A stretch of DNA of 64,000 bases from Streptomyces sp. HPF1205 (GCF_020400825.1 NZ_JAINVH010000016.1:62001-126000); one strand, 5' to 3'. Shown: positions 36,157-45,028, numbered from the stretch's first letter. The notes: generated by a model not told the origin, from the letters alone. Made by a program: numbers and translations.

Positions 36157-36711
36157 TCACCGCCGCGCTTCCACCACTGGGTGCAGCAATTCCAGCGCCT
36201 CCTCCCAGCGGAACCGGTCGGCGCCCCCGCCCGCCTTGGGCTGGTGCGGTTCGTACGAGCCGATGAGGACGCCCATCTCCCGCAGCCGGGCGAGGCTCTG
36301 CTGGTAGGCGGGGTGGGCGGCCTGGGCGGAGTTCAGGTAGGGGAGCGCGGCCGTCGGAATGCCGAAGCCGTACGCCTCGCACAGGATCCCGAGGGCCAAT
36401 GTGTCGGAGATTCCGGCGGCCCACTTGTTGATCGTGTTGAAGGTGGCCGGTGCGACCGCGATGGCGTCCGAGGGCGGCAGGGGCCGGGGCTCGCTGGGCA
36501 GCCGCCAGGCGGACCTGATCGGGTAGCCGGTCTGGCCTTCGATGGCCGTCGCGTCGATGAAGCCGAGAGCCTGGGGGGTCGCGACGACTCCGACGCCCCA
36601 TCCCTGGTCCTGCGCCGCGGTGATCAGCCTGGCGACGTCTCCGGCGATGCCGGCCGCGCAGACGACGACGTACAAGAACGGTTTCCCAGGTCGGTCGGGG
36701 GATTGGGTCAC
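36157..36711 (-). CDS. flavoprotein of the PPC-decarboxylase-like fold
   Basis: This 184-residue protein has the flavoprotein pattern: VVVCAAGIAGD for the phosphate loop, PATFNTINKWAAGISDTLALGI for the Asn-containing FMN/substrate loop, then an acidic end. That is the HFCD family (phosphopantothenoylcysteine decarboxylase, EpiD, UbiX relatives); its substrate is unknown. The GTG at 36711 overlaps the upstream stop (GTGA), so it is the last gene of the minus-strand operon that begins with the radical SAM gene. Confidence 0.8.
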   Translation of the reverse strand: MTQSPDRPGKPFLYVVVCAAGIAGDVARLITAAQDQGWGVGVVATPQALGFIDATAIEGQTGYPIRSAWRLPSEPRPLPPSDAIAVAPATFNTINKWAAGISDTLALGILCEAYGFGIPTAALPYLNSAQAAHPAYQQSLARLREMGVLIGSYEPHQPKAGGGADRFRWEEALELLHPVVEARR

Positions 36712-36947
36712 GCGGGGACTCCCAGTTGGCGGCTGAAGTGGTGGAGGGCGGGCAGTGCGCGGCGGCGGTCGCGGGCGGCCATGTCGGCGACGAGGTCGCG
36801 TACGGCGGGGCGGCGGACGTCTTGGGCCGCGCAGGCTTCGGCGATGCGCAGGGCCTGGTAGCCGTCGGGTGAACGCAGCCGAGGCGGCTCCGCGTAGAAG
36901 AGGTCGAGCTCCTCCCGGGTCTCGTGATCAAGATCTGCTTTCCGCTC
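36708..36947 (-). CDS. small conserved-looking ORF with unresolved start
   Basis: About 75 residues ending LPALHHFSRQLGVPA, with helical ETREELDLFYAEPPRLRSPDGY near the front. Coding bias is good and the stop overlaps the flavoprotein start. No ATG, GTG or TTG lies in frame between here and the Nudix gene. An ATG (MSGKQILIT) exists one frame away at the Nudix stop, so a one-base frameshift near 36915 or a rare start is likely. The function is unknown. Confidence 0.45.
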   Translation of the reverse strand, partial: ERKADLDHETREELDLFYAEPPRLRSPDGYQALRIAEACAAQDVRRPAVRDLVADMAARDRRRALPALHHFSRQLGVPA

Positions 36948-37395
36948 ATCCCCTGAATGCGGTTCTGTCCGCGAGCAGGAGGGCGAGTGGTCCTGCGGGC
37001 AGGAGGAAGCGGCCTTCTGCGGCGGCGTCCAGGGCTTGGTCCATGGGCCACCAGGCGAGTTTGAAGTCGCTTTCGGTGGGGGTGAGTTCTTGGGGGCCGC
37101 AGGTGAGGTCGCGGGCTTCGTAGAGGTGGATGCGGGCGCGTGAGGCGAGGGTGATCGCATAGGAGCCGAGAGGGCGCCAGGTGGTGGCGGTGATGCCGGC
37201 TTCTTCGCGCAGTTCCCGGCGCGCGCATTCCTCGTAGGTTTCGCCCGGCTCTTTGCGGCCGCCGGGGAGGAAGAGATAGTCGCCTCCGTGGTCGGGGAAA
37301 GGGGCGCTGAGGAGGGCTACGAGGCCGTCGGCGTCGCGGGCGACGACAACGGCTGCGTCGCGGAAGGGGCCGTAGCCGGGGTGCGCGTGGCTCAT
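36946..37395 (-). CDS. Nudix hydrolase
   Basis: The 149-residue protein contains a complete Nudix box, G-x5-E-x7-R-E-x2-E-E-x-G, seen as GRKEPGETYEECARRELREEAG. It cleaves nucleoside-diphosphate-linked substrates; specificity cannot be read from the sequence. ATG 37395 lies 22 bp after the STM4013-like gene. In this operon it may sanitise or activate a nucleotide intermediate of the radical SAM pathway, which is an inference. Confidence 0.88.
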   Translation of the reverse strand: MSHAHPGYGPFRDAAVVVARDADGLVALLSAPFPDHGGDYLFLPGGRKEPGETYEECARRELREEAGITATTWRPLGSYAITLASRARIHLYEARDLTCGPQELTPTESDFKLAWWPMDQALDAAAEGRFLLPAGPLALLLADRTAFRG

Positions 37396-37417
37396 ACCCG
37401 GCGAGGTTAGCGGGGGT

Positions 37418-38209
37418 TCAGCGGAGGATCGCGGCGTACGGGACGTTCATGACGACGGGGTGGGCGATGCCGCGGCCCTGGTAGCCGTCTTCACCGAAGG
37501 CGTCGCCGTGGTCGGCGCACAGAATGATCAGCCAGCGGTGTTCGGCAGTGAGGGTCGTGATCAGGCGGCCGAGATGGGCGTCGGCATAGGCGAGGGCGGC
37601 TTGCTGGGAGGCGAGGGTGTCGCGGCTGTCGCCGAGGTAGTGGCCGTGGGGGACGTGGGTGGCCGAGATGTTGACGAACAGGTACACCGGCCGGTCCTCG
37701 TACCGTTCGGCGATCTCCAGGGCGTGGTCGACCTGGTGGCGGGTGGAGTCGGGTTCGGGTGAGCAGAACTCGGGCCGCCAGTGGTCCTCGTCGAACAGGT
37801 CGGGCAGGACCGAGCCGAGGGGTGTCTGGCGGGAGAAGTAGGTGACGCCGCCGACGCAGATGCTGCGGTAGCCGTGCTGGGCGAGGCCGGCGAGCAGGTT
37901 GGGGGCGTCGAAGACGAAGGTCTGCGGCAGGACGGTCTTGAAGGCGGGTGGGCGGCATTCCCACAGCCTGGGCGGTTGGTGGGGCTGGGGCAGTTTGGGC
38001 AGGAAGCCGGAGAAGAAGGCCATGTGCGCGGGGAGGGTAAAGGTGCCGGGCGTCTGGCGGTGTTCCCAGCCTGTGGCGGGGAGCAGCGAGGCCAGTGCGG
38101 GGGTGAGGCCGTTGTCGTAGGCGGTGCGGGCGGTGTCGTAGCGCAGGGAGTCCAGGGTGACGAACAGGATGCTGGTGCGGCTGCGGATGATCTCGGCTGC
38201 GTCGATCAC
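37418..38209 (-). CDS. STM4013-like alkaline-phosphatase-superfamily hydrolase
   Basis: This 263-residue protein starts with ILFVTLDSLRYDTA (metal Asp and nucleophile-adjacent Ser/Thr of the sulfatase/phosphatase fold), with TPGTFTLPAHMAFFSGFLP and ADHGDAFGEDGYQGRGIAHP giving the other metal ligands. It resembles the STM4013/SEN3800 family, known from gene clusters that also encode radical SAM proteins. The start is GTG 38209, overlapping the stop of the next gene upstream (GTGA). It is cytoplasmic, with no signal peptide. Confidence 0.8.
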   Translation of the reverse strand: MIDAAEIIRSRTSILFVTLDSLRYDTARTAYDNGLTPALASLLPATGWEHRQTPGTFTLPAHMAFFSGFLPKLPQPHQPPRLWECRPPAFKTVLPQTFVFDAPNLLAGLAQHGYRSICVGGVTYFSRQTPLGSVLPDLFDEDHWRPEFCSPEPDSTRHQVDHALEIAERYEDRPVYLFVNISATHVPHGHYLGDSRDTLASQQAALAYADAHLGRLITTLTAEHRWLIILCADHGDAFGEDGYQGRGIAHPVVMNVPYAAILR

Positions 38210-38712
38210 TGGGCGCTCTCCATGGCGGTTGGGGGAAGGTGTTCGACGGTTCCCTTGGCGCTTTGGCTGACGGGGATCGGTACGCGGTCCTCGGTGATCA
38301 TCCGGCGGATGAGGGCGAGTCCGGTGTCCTCCTGGAGCATCAGACCGTCCTCGCCGTAGAGGCGGATGCGGACCGTCGCCGCGCCTCCGGGGTCGGGCTC
38401 GGTGGCCAGGTAGGTGCCGGCGAGCGGTGGATGACGTCGGAGGTGGGTGAGGAAGGCGTCCTCGGTGATACCGCTGATGGCGGTGACTTGGCAGGCGTGG
38501 TGGTGGGCGTTGACGGCGCCGTTGCACAGGCGGCGGGAGAACTCGGTCGTGGCCGGCCGGCCGTCGTCGCCCACAGCCAGCCGCGAGGCGGAGGTGAGGG
38601 CGACGAAGCAGGCGCCGAGCCACCAGGCCACGCCCTCGTGGATCTCGCCGGGGAAGCGGCCGACGGCGCCGCCGTCGCGGATGGCGGCCTCGGCGTCGAT
38701 GGGGTTAAGCAT
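38206..38712 (-). CDS. unknown protein of the radical-SAM operon
   Basis: This 168-residue soluble protein starts MLNPIDAEAAIRDGG and has a His-rich centre (NAHHHACQV) and Trp-Trp in the first third. I do not recognise the family. It overlaps the kinase gene by eight bases and the phosphatase gene by four, so it is a core member of the operon. Confidence 0.7.
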   Translation of the reverse strand: MLNPIDAEAAIRDGGAVGRFPGEIHEGVAWWLGACFVALTSASRLAVGDDGRPATTEFSRRLCNGAVNAHHHACQVTAISGITEDAFLTHLRRHPPLAGTYLATEPDPGGAATVRIRLYGEDGLMLQEDTGLALIRRMITEDRVPIPVSQSAKGTVEHLPPTAMESAQ

Positions 38713-39340
38713 GCGGGGCCTCCAGGTGGGCGGTGATCCAGTCGGCCAGGTCGGCCGGGGACTTGCTGTCGGTGTGGAGGGCTACGGCGGTGGGGTCGGT
38801 GGTCTGGACGGCCTGGAAGTTGGCCAGGAGCCGCGTGAGTCGGCCGGGGACGGCGAACAGGTCGAGGTCGTCCTGCTTGGCGTCGCTCTTGACCGCGAGG
38901 CGTTCCCGCAGGGCCGCCTCGGAGCAGGTGAGGTAGAAGGTGCGGGTGGGCGTCTCCAGGTAGGGCCGGAAGGGTTTCAGGAGCTGGGCGACTTCCTCGA
39001 CCGGGACCTCGTGGACGGCGGCGTGGCAGGCGATCACGGAGGAGGAGTAGCGGTCGGCGACGACGGGACCGTGTGCCCGGGCGAGGCGGACACGGTCGGC
39101 GGCGTGCAGCAGTCCGGAAAGGTAGAAGGCGAACTGCGGAAGGGCCCGCAGTTGTTCGTTGACCAGGGCGGACCAGTTGGTGTGGGGCGGGGGAAGGGTG
39201 TGCAGGGAGGTCGCGCCCAGCCGCGTGGTCAGGGCTTGGGCGAGGGTGGATTTTCCGATGCCGGAGACGCCTTCGAGGACGATGAACGGATGCCCCGTAC
39301 CGTCCAAGTAGAGCGGACGGTACGGGGCGGGCAGGCTCAC
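38705..39340 (-). CDS. thymidylate-kinase-like nucleotide kinase
   Basis: The 211-residue protein carries LEGVSGIGKSTLAQAL (P-loop), DRYSSSVIACHAAV (the Asp-Arg-Tyr motif of dTMP kinases) and a basic LID-like segment RERLAVKSDAKQDD. It would phosphorylate a nucleotide or a related small molecule. The start is GTG 39340, overlapping the radical SAM stop (GTGA). A second, housekeeping tmk is expected elsewhere, so this copy is probably pathway-specific. Confidence 0.82.
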   Translation of the reverse strand: MSLPAPYRPLYLDGTGHPFIVLEGVSGIGKSTLAQALTTRLGATSLHTLPPPHTNWSALVNEQLRALPQFAFYLSGLLHAADRVRLARAHGPVVADRYSSSVIACHAAVHEVPVEEVAQLLKPFRPYLETPTRTFYLTCSEAALRERLAVKSDAKQDDLDLFAVPGRLTRLLANFQAVQTTDPTAVALHTDSKSPADLADWITAHLEAPHA

Positions 39341-40362
39341 AGGACCCCTTCGGTGAAGGCGGCCACGTGGCCGGCGACCGCCTGTGCGAGCTGGGCCGGG
39401 TCGGAGACCAGGTGGTTCACGTCGAGCCGCAGGTCGTCGCGGAGCAGGCAGGGCTGGATGCCGCCTGCGTGGTCGACCCGCAGGGCCCACAAGCCCTCGA
39501 CGCACTGGGAGCGCACGGGGCAGGTGCCGCACTGGCCGACGTGGTGGCGGCCGAGGGTGCGGTGGATGACGTCGATCTCCACTCCGTCGACGCGGAAGAC
39601 CCTGCGCCCCTGGCCGACGCCGGCGACTTCGGTGTGCTCGTCGCTGGTGAGGGTCCGCAGGTGCGCGATGATGTCGTCCGCCGGTACGGCCGAGGTGGCA
39701 CGGGCCTCGTTGAAGTCCGTGCCGACCAGCTCGATGAACTGCACCGGCAGCCGGCGCTCCAGCGCGTAGTCCAGGATCTGCCGGACCTCGTGGGCGTTTT
39801 CCTTCTGCAACAGGGTGTTCAGCTCGACCCGTTCGAAGATCTCGCGGGCGACCTCGATGCCGTCCAGAACCGTGTCGATCCCGATGCGGGTCCCGGCGAT
39901 GGCCCGCAGCGAGGCGTCGGAGAAGTAGTGCAGGGAGACCTTCACCTTGTCCAGGTGCGTCCTGGCCAGCCACGAGCGGTGGGTACGGACCCGTGTGCCG
40001 TTGGTGATCAGGGTGTACGAGACGTCCGGGCCGGGCTCGCTCAGCCCTTCCAGGACCGGCCGCGCCATCGGCGAGGTCAGCGGCTCCCCGCCGGTGAAAT
40101 ACACCCGCTTCAGGCCGGCATCCATCAAGGAAGCGATGAGGGCGAGGTACGCCTCGGGGCCCAGCTGCCGGGGGCGCGGCTGCTGGAACCGGTCGTGGCG
40201 GGTCAGGGGCGGGGGGACGTCACCTTCGTTGTGGCAGAACCAGCAGGCGATGTTGCACCGCGGGGAGAACGAGACGCGGAGCTGGCCGCGGAGGGCGGCG
40301 AAGTTGTGCAGGGCCGTCCAGTCGACGCTGGAGGCGGATAAGGAGACGGGGATCGTGGGCAT
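39337..40362 (-). CDS. MoaA-like radical SAM enzyme
   Basis: The 341-residue protein has CNIACWFCH (the CxxxCxxC cluster that binds SAM), FTGGEPL (the GGE motif) and, near the C-terminus, CGTCPVRSQC followed about 14 residues later by a Cys in GGIQPCLL. This resembles the second 4Fe-4S site of MoaA. MoaA rearranges GTP; this paralogue probably acts on another nucleotide-like substrate. It is the first gene of a tightly overlapping operon with a kinase, an unknown protein, a phosphatase, a Nudix hydrolase and a flavoprotein. Confidence 0.88.
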   Translation of the reverse strand: MPTIPVSLSASSVDWTALHNFAALRGQLRVSFSPRCNIACWFCHNEGDVPPPLTRHDRFQQPRPRQLGPEAYLALIASLMDAGLKRVYFTGGEPLTSPMARPVLEGLSEPGPDVSYTLITNGTRVRTHRSWLARTHLDKVKVSLHYFSDASLRAIAGTRIGIDTVLDGIEVAREIFERVELNTLLQKENAHEVRQILDYALERRLPVQFIELVGTDFNEARATSAVPADDIIAHLRTLTSDEHTEVAGVGQGRRVFRVDGVEIDVIHRTLGRHHVGQCGTCPVRSQCVEGLWALRVDHAGGIQPCLLRDDLRLDVNHLVSDPAQLAQAVAGHVAAFTEGVL

Positions 40363-40424
40363 GAGGTGCTCCCTTGCGGGGGGTGAGGTCTTGGCGCGGA
40401 TTGACGTGGGCCGTTGGGCGGCTG

Positions 40425-40775
40425 TCAGCGGCGGCGGTGCCGCCCTTGAGGCAAAGGCGGGAGTACCGGGCGGTCGGGTATGCCGACATCCGCGTAGCCG
40501 GGAAGGCCGTGGCTGCCGAGATCGGCGGAGAGCTGGGCGCTGATGATCTGGTCGGCAAGAAGCCGGGCGCATGCTTCGCAGGCAAACAGGTCCGTGGTGA
40601 GGCGGTGCACCGTGCCCGGCTCGATCCATACGACACGGGCCGCCTCCCGGCCGCACCACAGCCAGCACCTGCCCGTTGACCAGCGGTTGCCGTTGTCCTG
40701 CTCGGCGGTCGGCGGCAGACGGGCGGTCCGGCTCCCGGAAAGGGGACCTGACCACGGGCTGAGAGCGGTGCTCAT
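40425..40775 (-). CDS. small zinc-ribbon-like protein
   Basis: This 116-residue protein has Cys-x2-Cys in GRCWLWCGRE and Cys-x2-Cys in FACEACARLL, a probable zinc site. Small proteins of this type occur beside ATP-binding anti-sigma-like genes and SARP/XRE regulators in Streptomyces. ATG 40775 overlaps the stop of the degraded ATPase gene (ATGA). Confidence 0.6.
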   Translation of the reverse strand: MSTALSPWSGPLSGSRTARLPPTAEQDNGNRWSTGRCWLWCGREAARVVWIEPGTVHRLTTDLFACEACARLLADQIISAQLSADLGSHGLPGYADVGIPDRPVLPPLPQGRHRRR

Positions 40776-41125
40776 GCGCCCACCACCGCCTGCGTACGCG
40801 CTGGTGCGGTTACGTGCGGGCAGCGCGATGACCAGCCCCGCGCCTGTGGCGAGGCCCTCCGAGCCAGGGAAGAAGGCTTCGGTACTTGCGCTGCTGCGCT
40901 CTCGGCCACCGTGGCGACCGTGGCCCACACCGCCTTGCCGGCCGAAGGATCCGGGTAGGCATACCCCCACGCAGCCGACAGCTCCTCGACGAGGTGCGGG
41001 CCCCGGCCGCTCTCGCCGTCCTCGGACGGCTTCCGGAGGACCGGCGGTCGGTGGTCCTGGTCGTATACGCAGACCATCGTCACATCTCCTCGGGCTGCGG
41101 GAATCGGCCCTCGCTCGCACATCGG
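40772..41125 (-). pseudogene. 3' fragment of an RsbW-like ATP-binding protein
   Basis: The minus strand reads VCVYDQDHRPPVLRKPSEDG, then ESGRGPHLVEELSAAWGY and GKAVWATV. This is the C-terminal G1/G2-box end of the HATPase_c anti-sigma-factor-like proteins abundant in Streptomyces. The N-terminal half with the N-box is absent; the upstream 150 bp contain stops in all useful frames. It is probably a decayed gene. Confidence 0.55.
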
Positions 41126-41282
41126 GGTCCACCGCTCTCAACGGCGAGTTACCAGGCTGGCGCGCACAGTCACGTATCGGAATGCGGTTCTGCTGAGGAG
41201 ATCCTGAAGTTTCACTGCAGTTCCGGCCTCTCCAGCCGCTCGTGAGCCGACCGGCCGGGCGGACGGGTGCCATGCTGATCCC

Positions 41283-42056
41283 ATGGCTGAACTCAACGGA
41301 CGTCCCGTCGCGCTGGACGAGCTGCAGGCCCTGGCCCTGACCAACTACGGCTCGTTCACCAGCCTGCGCGTGGACGACGGACGCGTACGGGGCCTGACCA
41401 TGCACCTGGAACGGCTCGTCCGCGACACCCGCCTCCTCTTCGGCGTCGACCTGGACACCGAGCGCGTACGAGAACTCATCCGGCGAGTGGCCTCCGCGAA
41501 CGGTTCGGTCACCATCCGTGTCACCGTCTTCGACCCGTCAACCGACCTCGGACACCCCGACCGCGCCACCGACCCCCAGATCCTCATTACCCAGCGCGCC
41601 GCCGGCGCCCTCCCGCTGCCGCCCCTTGCCGTGCAGTCGACGGTCTACGAGCGTGACGTGCCCGAGGTGAAAAGCGTCGGCCTCTTCGGCACCCTCCACC
41701 ACCGCAGGACCGCTCAGCTCAACGGATACGACGACGCCCTCTTCACCGACCCTCACGGCGTCATCAGCGAGGGCGGTACCTGGAACATCGGCTTCTTCGA
41801 TGGCGACCACGTGATCTGGCCGGACGCACCCGCACTGCCCGGCGTGACCATGCGGCTTCTCCAAGGCGTCCACGAACACCGCATCGCCCACATCACTCTT
41901 GCGGACCTCGGGGGGATGCAGGCCGCCTTCGCCACCAACGCGGCCATCGGCGTTCGAGCCATCACCCGCATCGACGACGTCCACCTGTCCGCCGACCATC
42001 CCCTCCATGACATCCTCCGCAAGGAATACCTGGACGTGCCGGGCGAACCGATCTGA
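41283..42056 (+). CDS. class IV aminotransferase-like PLP enzyme
   Basis: The 257-residue protein matches the branched-chain aminotransferase/aminodeoxychorismate lyase fold: NYGSFTSLRVDDGRVRGL at the start, EVKSVGLFG (candidate PLP lysine, about 123), RRTAQLNGYDDALF and SEGGTWNIGFFDGD. The substrate is unknown. It reads away from the radical SAM operon, after a promoter-sized gap at 41126-41282. Confidence 0.82.
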   Translation: MAELNGRPVALDELQALALTNYGSFTSLRVDDGRVRGLTMHLERLVRDTRLLFGVDLDTERVRELIRRVASANGSVTIRVTVFDPSTDLGHPDRATDPQILITQRAAGALPLPPLAVQSTVYERDVPEVKSVGLFGTLHHRRTAQLNGYDDALFTDPHGVISEGGTWNIGFFDGDHVIWPDAPALPGVTMRLLQGVHEHRIAHITLADLGGMQAAFATNAAIGVRAITRIDDVHLSADHPLHDILRKEYLDVPGEPI

Positions 42057-42116
42057 ACCGACAGCCCCACAACGGGCCCGTCACTAGGGTGGGCATCAGG
42101 ACAGCCGGAGGGATAC

Positions 42117-43064
42117 GTGACCACGGTAGAGCGCTGGACGGGCCGGGAGGCCAAAGCCTTACGCACGGCCAAGCGCATGAGCCTGGAAGCCTTCGCCGCC
42201 CACCTCGGAGTCAGCGAACGCACCCTGTCCACATGGGAAAGCCGCGGCGAGAACATCATCATCCGCGCCGTCAACCAGGCCGCCCTGGACACCTCCCTGC
42301 GGGTCTCCAGCCCCGACGTCCACGAACGCTTCATCCGCCTGACCGATGCCTTTACGACCGTCCCGCCCGACCATGGCGACACAGCAGCCGTCCAGGAAAC
42401 GCCGGTCCAGCGCCACGAGTGCCACCCCCACGACGGCAAGCAGATGGCCCTGGTCGACGCCGGCGTGTACCTCGCCGGCCCCGACAACAAGCCGACTTGG
42501 GTCCCCGCCTTCTACATCGACATCTTCCCGGTCACCAACGCCGACTACGCCCGCTTCGTCGCCGCCACCGGCCACCAGCCCCCGCAGCACTGGCCGAAGA
42601 GCAAATGCCCCGACACCCTCTTCGACCACCCCATCACTTACGTCACTTGGCACGACGCGACCGCGTACGCATCGTGGACCGGCAAGCAGCTCCCCACCGC
42701 TCAACAGTGGGAGAAGGCAGCCCGCGGAGTCCGCGGCGACACCTACCCCTGGGGCAACCAGCCCCGCCAAGTGCAACTCCCGCGAAAGCGGCATCGGCAC
42801 CACCACCCCCGTCAGCCGCTACCACAGCGGCGTCAGCCCCTACGGCGTCTACGACCTGTGCGGCAACACCTGGGAATGGACCAGCACCCGCACCACCCAG
42901 GGCCGCTACGAACTCAAAGCCGGCGCCTTCACCAGCCCTTCGCCCGCGCGACCCCCTCCGCTTTCAACGACGCCGCCTCCACCATGCTCGACGACGACAC
43001 AGGCTTCCGTTGCAGCACGCCGGAGAGCGCTCTGCGCAATTCGTTTCAAACTGGGACGGAATAG
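42117..43064 (+). pseudogene. XRE-type HTH fused to SUMF1/formylglycine-enzyme domain, two compensating frameshifts
   Basis: Residues 1-65 form a helix-turn-helix (LGVSERTLSTWESRGE); the rest is a SUMF1-type sulfatase-modifying-factor fold (DAGVYLAGPDN, FPVTNADYARFVAATGH, TAQQWEKAARG). The frame shifts by an extra C in the run at 42762-42765. The expected AKCNSRESGIGTTTPVSRYH, GVYDLCGNTWEWTS and GAFTSP then read in another frame, and a missing C near 42936-42938 restores the first frame (FARATPSAFNDAASTMLDDD). Removing one C and adding one C gives an intact protein of about 315 residues, so either a young pseudogene or sequencing error is possible. Confidence 0.75.
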
Positions 43065-43338
43065 GACGATAGCCTGCCGAGTGAGGCAGGCCGGCCTATA
43101 CATCGCGGCCTGTGTCAAAGCTCGATTTAAGGGAAGTCAGCGCGCACGCGACCGCGTTAGGCGCGACCGGCCCGTCGCGATCGACGATCGCGTCATCATC
43201 GTGGAAGGCCTGGACGAGCCGCCCCACGATTTCCTGACCGAGGCGCGGCTGGCCATGATGCACACGGAAACTGCGTGGCAGCGGCGCGTGCCGTGGAGGT
43301 GGCAGAATCGGGTGGCCACCACGACGAGGACGGTGTTT
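43065..43338. other. intergenic region before the DUF1963 gene
   Basis: About 270 bp. An open frame runs through it into the next gene, but it has weak codon bias and no ribosome site, so it is treated as non-coding. Confidence 0.4.
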
Positions 43339-44016
43339 GTGGTTCCGACGTTGAGGATCGAGGCGTTCGTGCCCGCCCGCGCGCCGATCACCGACCCCGT
43401 CACCAAGTTCGGGGGTCAGCCGGTGTGGCTTTCCGAGCCGCAGTGGCCGGTCAACGACGCTTGGGGGGAGCCGATGCGCTTCCTCTGCCAGATCGAGCTC
43501 GGACCGGTGGTCGGCGAGGCGGGGCAGGGAAGGCTGGCGTACGTCTTCGTGACTCACGCCGAGCACGGCGATGAGGTGTTCTTCGACCCCGACATCGCTT
43601 TTCCGGACGAGGGCGCGAACGCAGTCATCGTGCAGCCGGGTGGTGTCTACGACGGTTCGACGCTCCCCATGGCCACCGGGCCCAGCCTGTACCACGCCGA
43701 GGACGGGTCCGACGCCGAGTACACCGTCCGGCTCCAGCCGGGCGAGGACCCCGACTTCCGTCCGCAGAACGACTCCGCGCGGCTGCCGACCGACGACCTT
43801 GATCGGTACTGGGAGCGGATCAGCAACGACAAGATCGGCGGAGTGCCCGCCTTCTTCCAAGGCGATGAGTGGCCCGACGGCGGCCCTTGGGAGCTGACGC
43901 TGCAGCTCAGCCCGAACTTCAAGCCCTTCCACCTCAACCTCGGTGCCGCGCCTGTGGCGTTCGTGTTCGTCTCGCCGGACGCCAAGCAGGGACGCATGCT
44001 CGTACAGGACTCCTGA
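43339..44016 (+). CDS. DUF1963 (YwqG-like) family protein
   Basis: This 225-residue soluble protein has the YwqG/DUF1963 landmarks KFGGQPVWLSEPQWP, LCQIEL, YVFVTHAE near the middle and KIGGVPAFFQGDEWPDGG at the end. The family has no firm function. GTG 43339 is favoured because GAGGA ends eight bases before it; GTG 43333 is possible. The 3' end is convergent with the ECF sigma gene, 31 bp away. Confidence 0.8.
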   Translation: MVPTLRIEAFVPARAPITDPVTKFGGQPVWLSEPQWPVNDAWGEPMRFLCQIELGPVVGEAGQGRLAYVFVTHAEHGDEVFFDPDIAFPDEGANAVIVQPGGVYDGSTLPMATGPSLYHAEDGSDAEYTVRLQPGEDPDFRPQNDSARLPTDDLDRYWERISNDKIGGVPAFFQGDEWPDGGPWELTLQLSPNFKPFHLNLGAAPVAFVFVSPDAKQGRMLVQDS

Positions 44017-44047
44017 CCACGATCTGCCGGCGTTCCGGGGAGCGGTG

Positions 44048-45028
44048 TCAGTGGGGCGGCAGTGTGCGGGGGTATCCGAAGCGGGCGAGGAGGCTCAGGT
44101 CTCCGAAGCGGGTGAGCCCTTCGATCCGGTCTCCTCGCAGGGTGAGCACGGTGAGGCCGTTGACCCGCCAGATCGGCGCGCCGGGATCGGGAAGGTAGAG
44201 CACCAGGGCGGGCTGGCCGTTGGCCCGGGCGGGGAGCACTTTCGGCTTCAGGTGGCGATGGGACGTCAGGAAACGGGCGATCGGCCCGGGGCCCCGGTAC
44301 TCGGCGGGCTGGGGCGGCATCGTCAGCCTGGCGTCGTCGGTCAGCAGGGCCACCAGTTCTTCCAGGTCGAAGCGCTGGAAAGCGCTGACGAACCGGTCGA
44401 CGACGGCGGCCTCGGCAGGTGACTTGGGAACGGGTACGTCGTGCGGGTGCCGGTCGGGCGGGAGGCCGGCCCGGGCCCGGATGAGGGCACTGTTGACGGC
44501 GGCCTGGGTGGTGCCGAGGATGCCGGCGGTCTCGGCCGCGGCGAAGCCGAGCACGTCCCGGAGCACCAGGACCGCACGCTGCCGGGGCGGCAGGTGCTGC
44601 AGACCCGCCACGAACGACAGGGCGATCGACTCCCGCGCGTCGTACCGCGCTTCGGGGCCGGCGGTCAGGTCGTCCGGATCACCCGGGTAGGGCTCGAGCC
44701 ACCACGGGTCGGCGGCACCCTGCCCCGGCCCGCCCGCGCCGGGATCGGGCAGACCCGCCGGTTGCGGGCGGCGGGACTCGCCCCGCAGGTAGTTGAGGCA
44801 GCGGTTGGTGGCGATCCGGTACAGCCACGCCCGCAGCGACCTGCCGTCGAACCGGCCGATCGAACGCCATGCCGCCAGCAGGGCCTCCTGAAGCACGTCC
44901 TCGGCGTCCTGCACCGAGCCGAGAATCCGGTAGCAGTGCGCCTGCAACTCGCGGCGGTGGGGGTCGACGAGTTCGCGGAAGGCCTCACCGTCCCCGGCCT
45001 GGGCGAGGGCGAGGGTCGCTTCGGTCAT
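44048..45028 (-). CDS. ECF RNA polymerase sigma factor with SnoaL-like C-terminal domain
   Basis: The 326-residue protein has sigma region 2 (YRILGSVQDAEDVLQEALLAAWR) and region 4 (LPPRQRAVLVLRDVLGFAAAETA), followed by an NTF2/SnoaL-like domain of about 120 residues. This is the SigX5/TIGR02960-type layout, related to ECF41/ECF56 groups in which the C-terminal domain controls activity in place of a separate anti-sigma factor. It is divergent from the MFS exporter gene across 156 bp that probably hold its target promoter. Confidence 0.88.
   Translation of the reverse strand: MTEATLALAQAGDGEAFRELVDPHRRELQAHCYRILGSVQDAEDVLQEALLAAWRSIGRFDGRSLRAWLYRIATNRCLNYLRGESRRPQPAGLPDPGAGGPGQGAADPWWLEPYPGDPDDLTAGPEARYDARESIALSFVAGLQHLPPRQRAVLVLRDVLGFAAAETAGILGTTQAAVNSALIRARAGLPPDRHPHDVPVPKSPAEAAVVDRFVSAFQRFDLEELVALLTDDARLTMPPQPAEYRGPGPIARFLTSHRHLKPKVLPARANGQPALVLYLPDPGAPIWRVNGLTVLTLRGDRIEGLTRFGDLSLLARFGYPRTLPPH

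Noticed and set aside
36157..44016. A classical polyketide, peptide or terpene gene cluster.
   Set aside because: No synthase, carrier-protein or cyclase genes are present. Only an unknown enzyme operon can be claimed.
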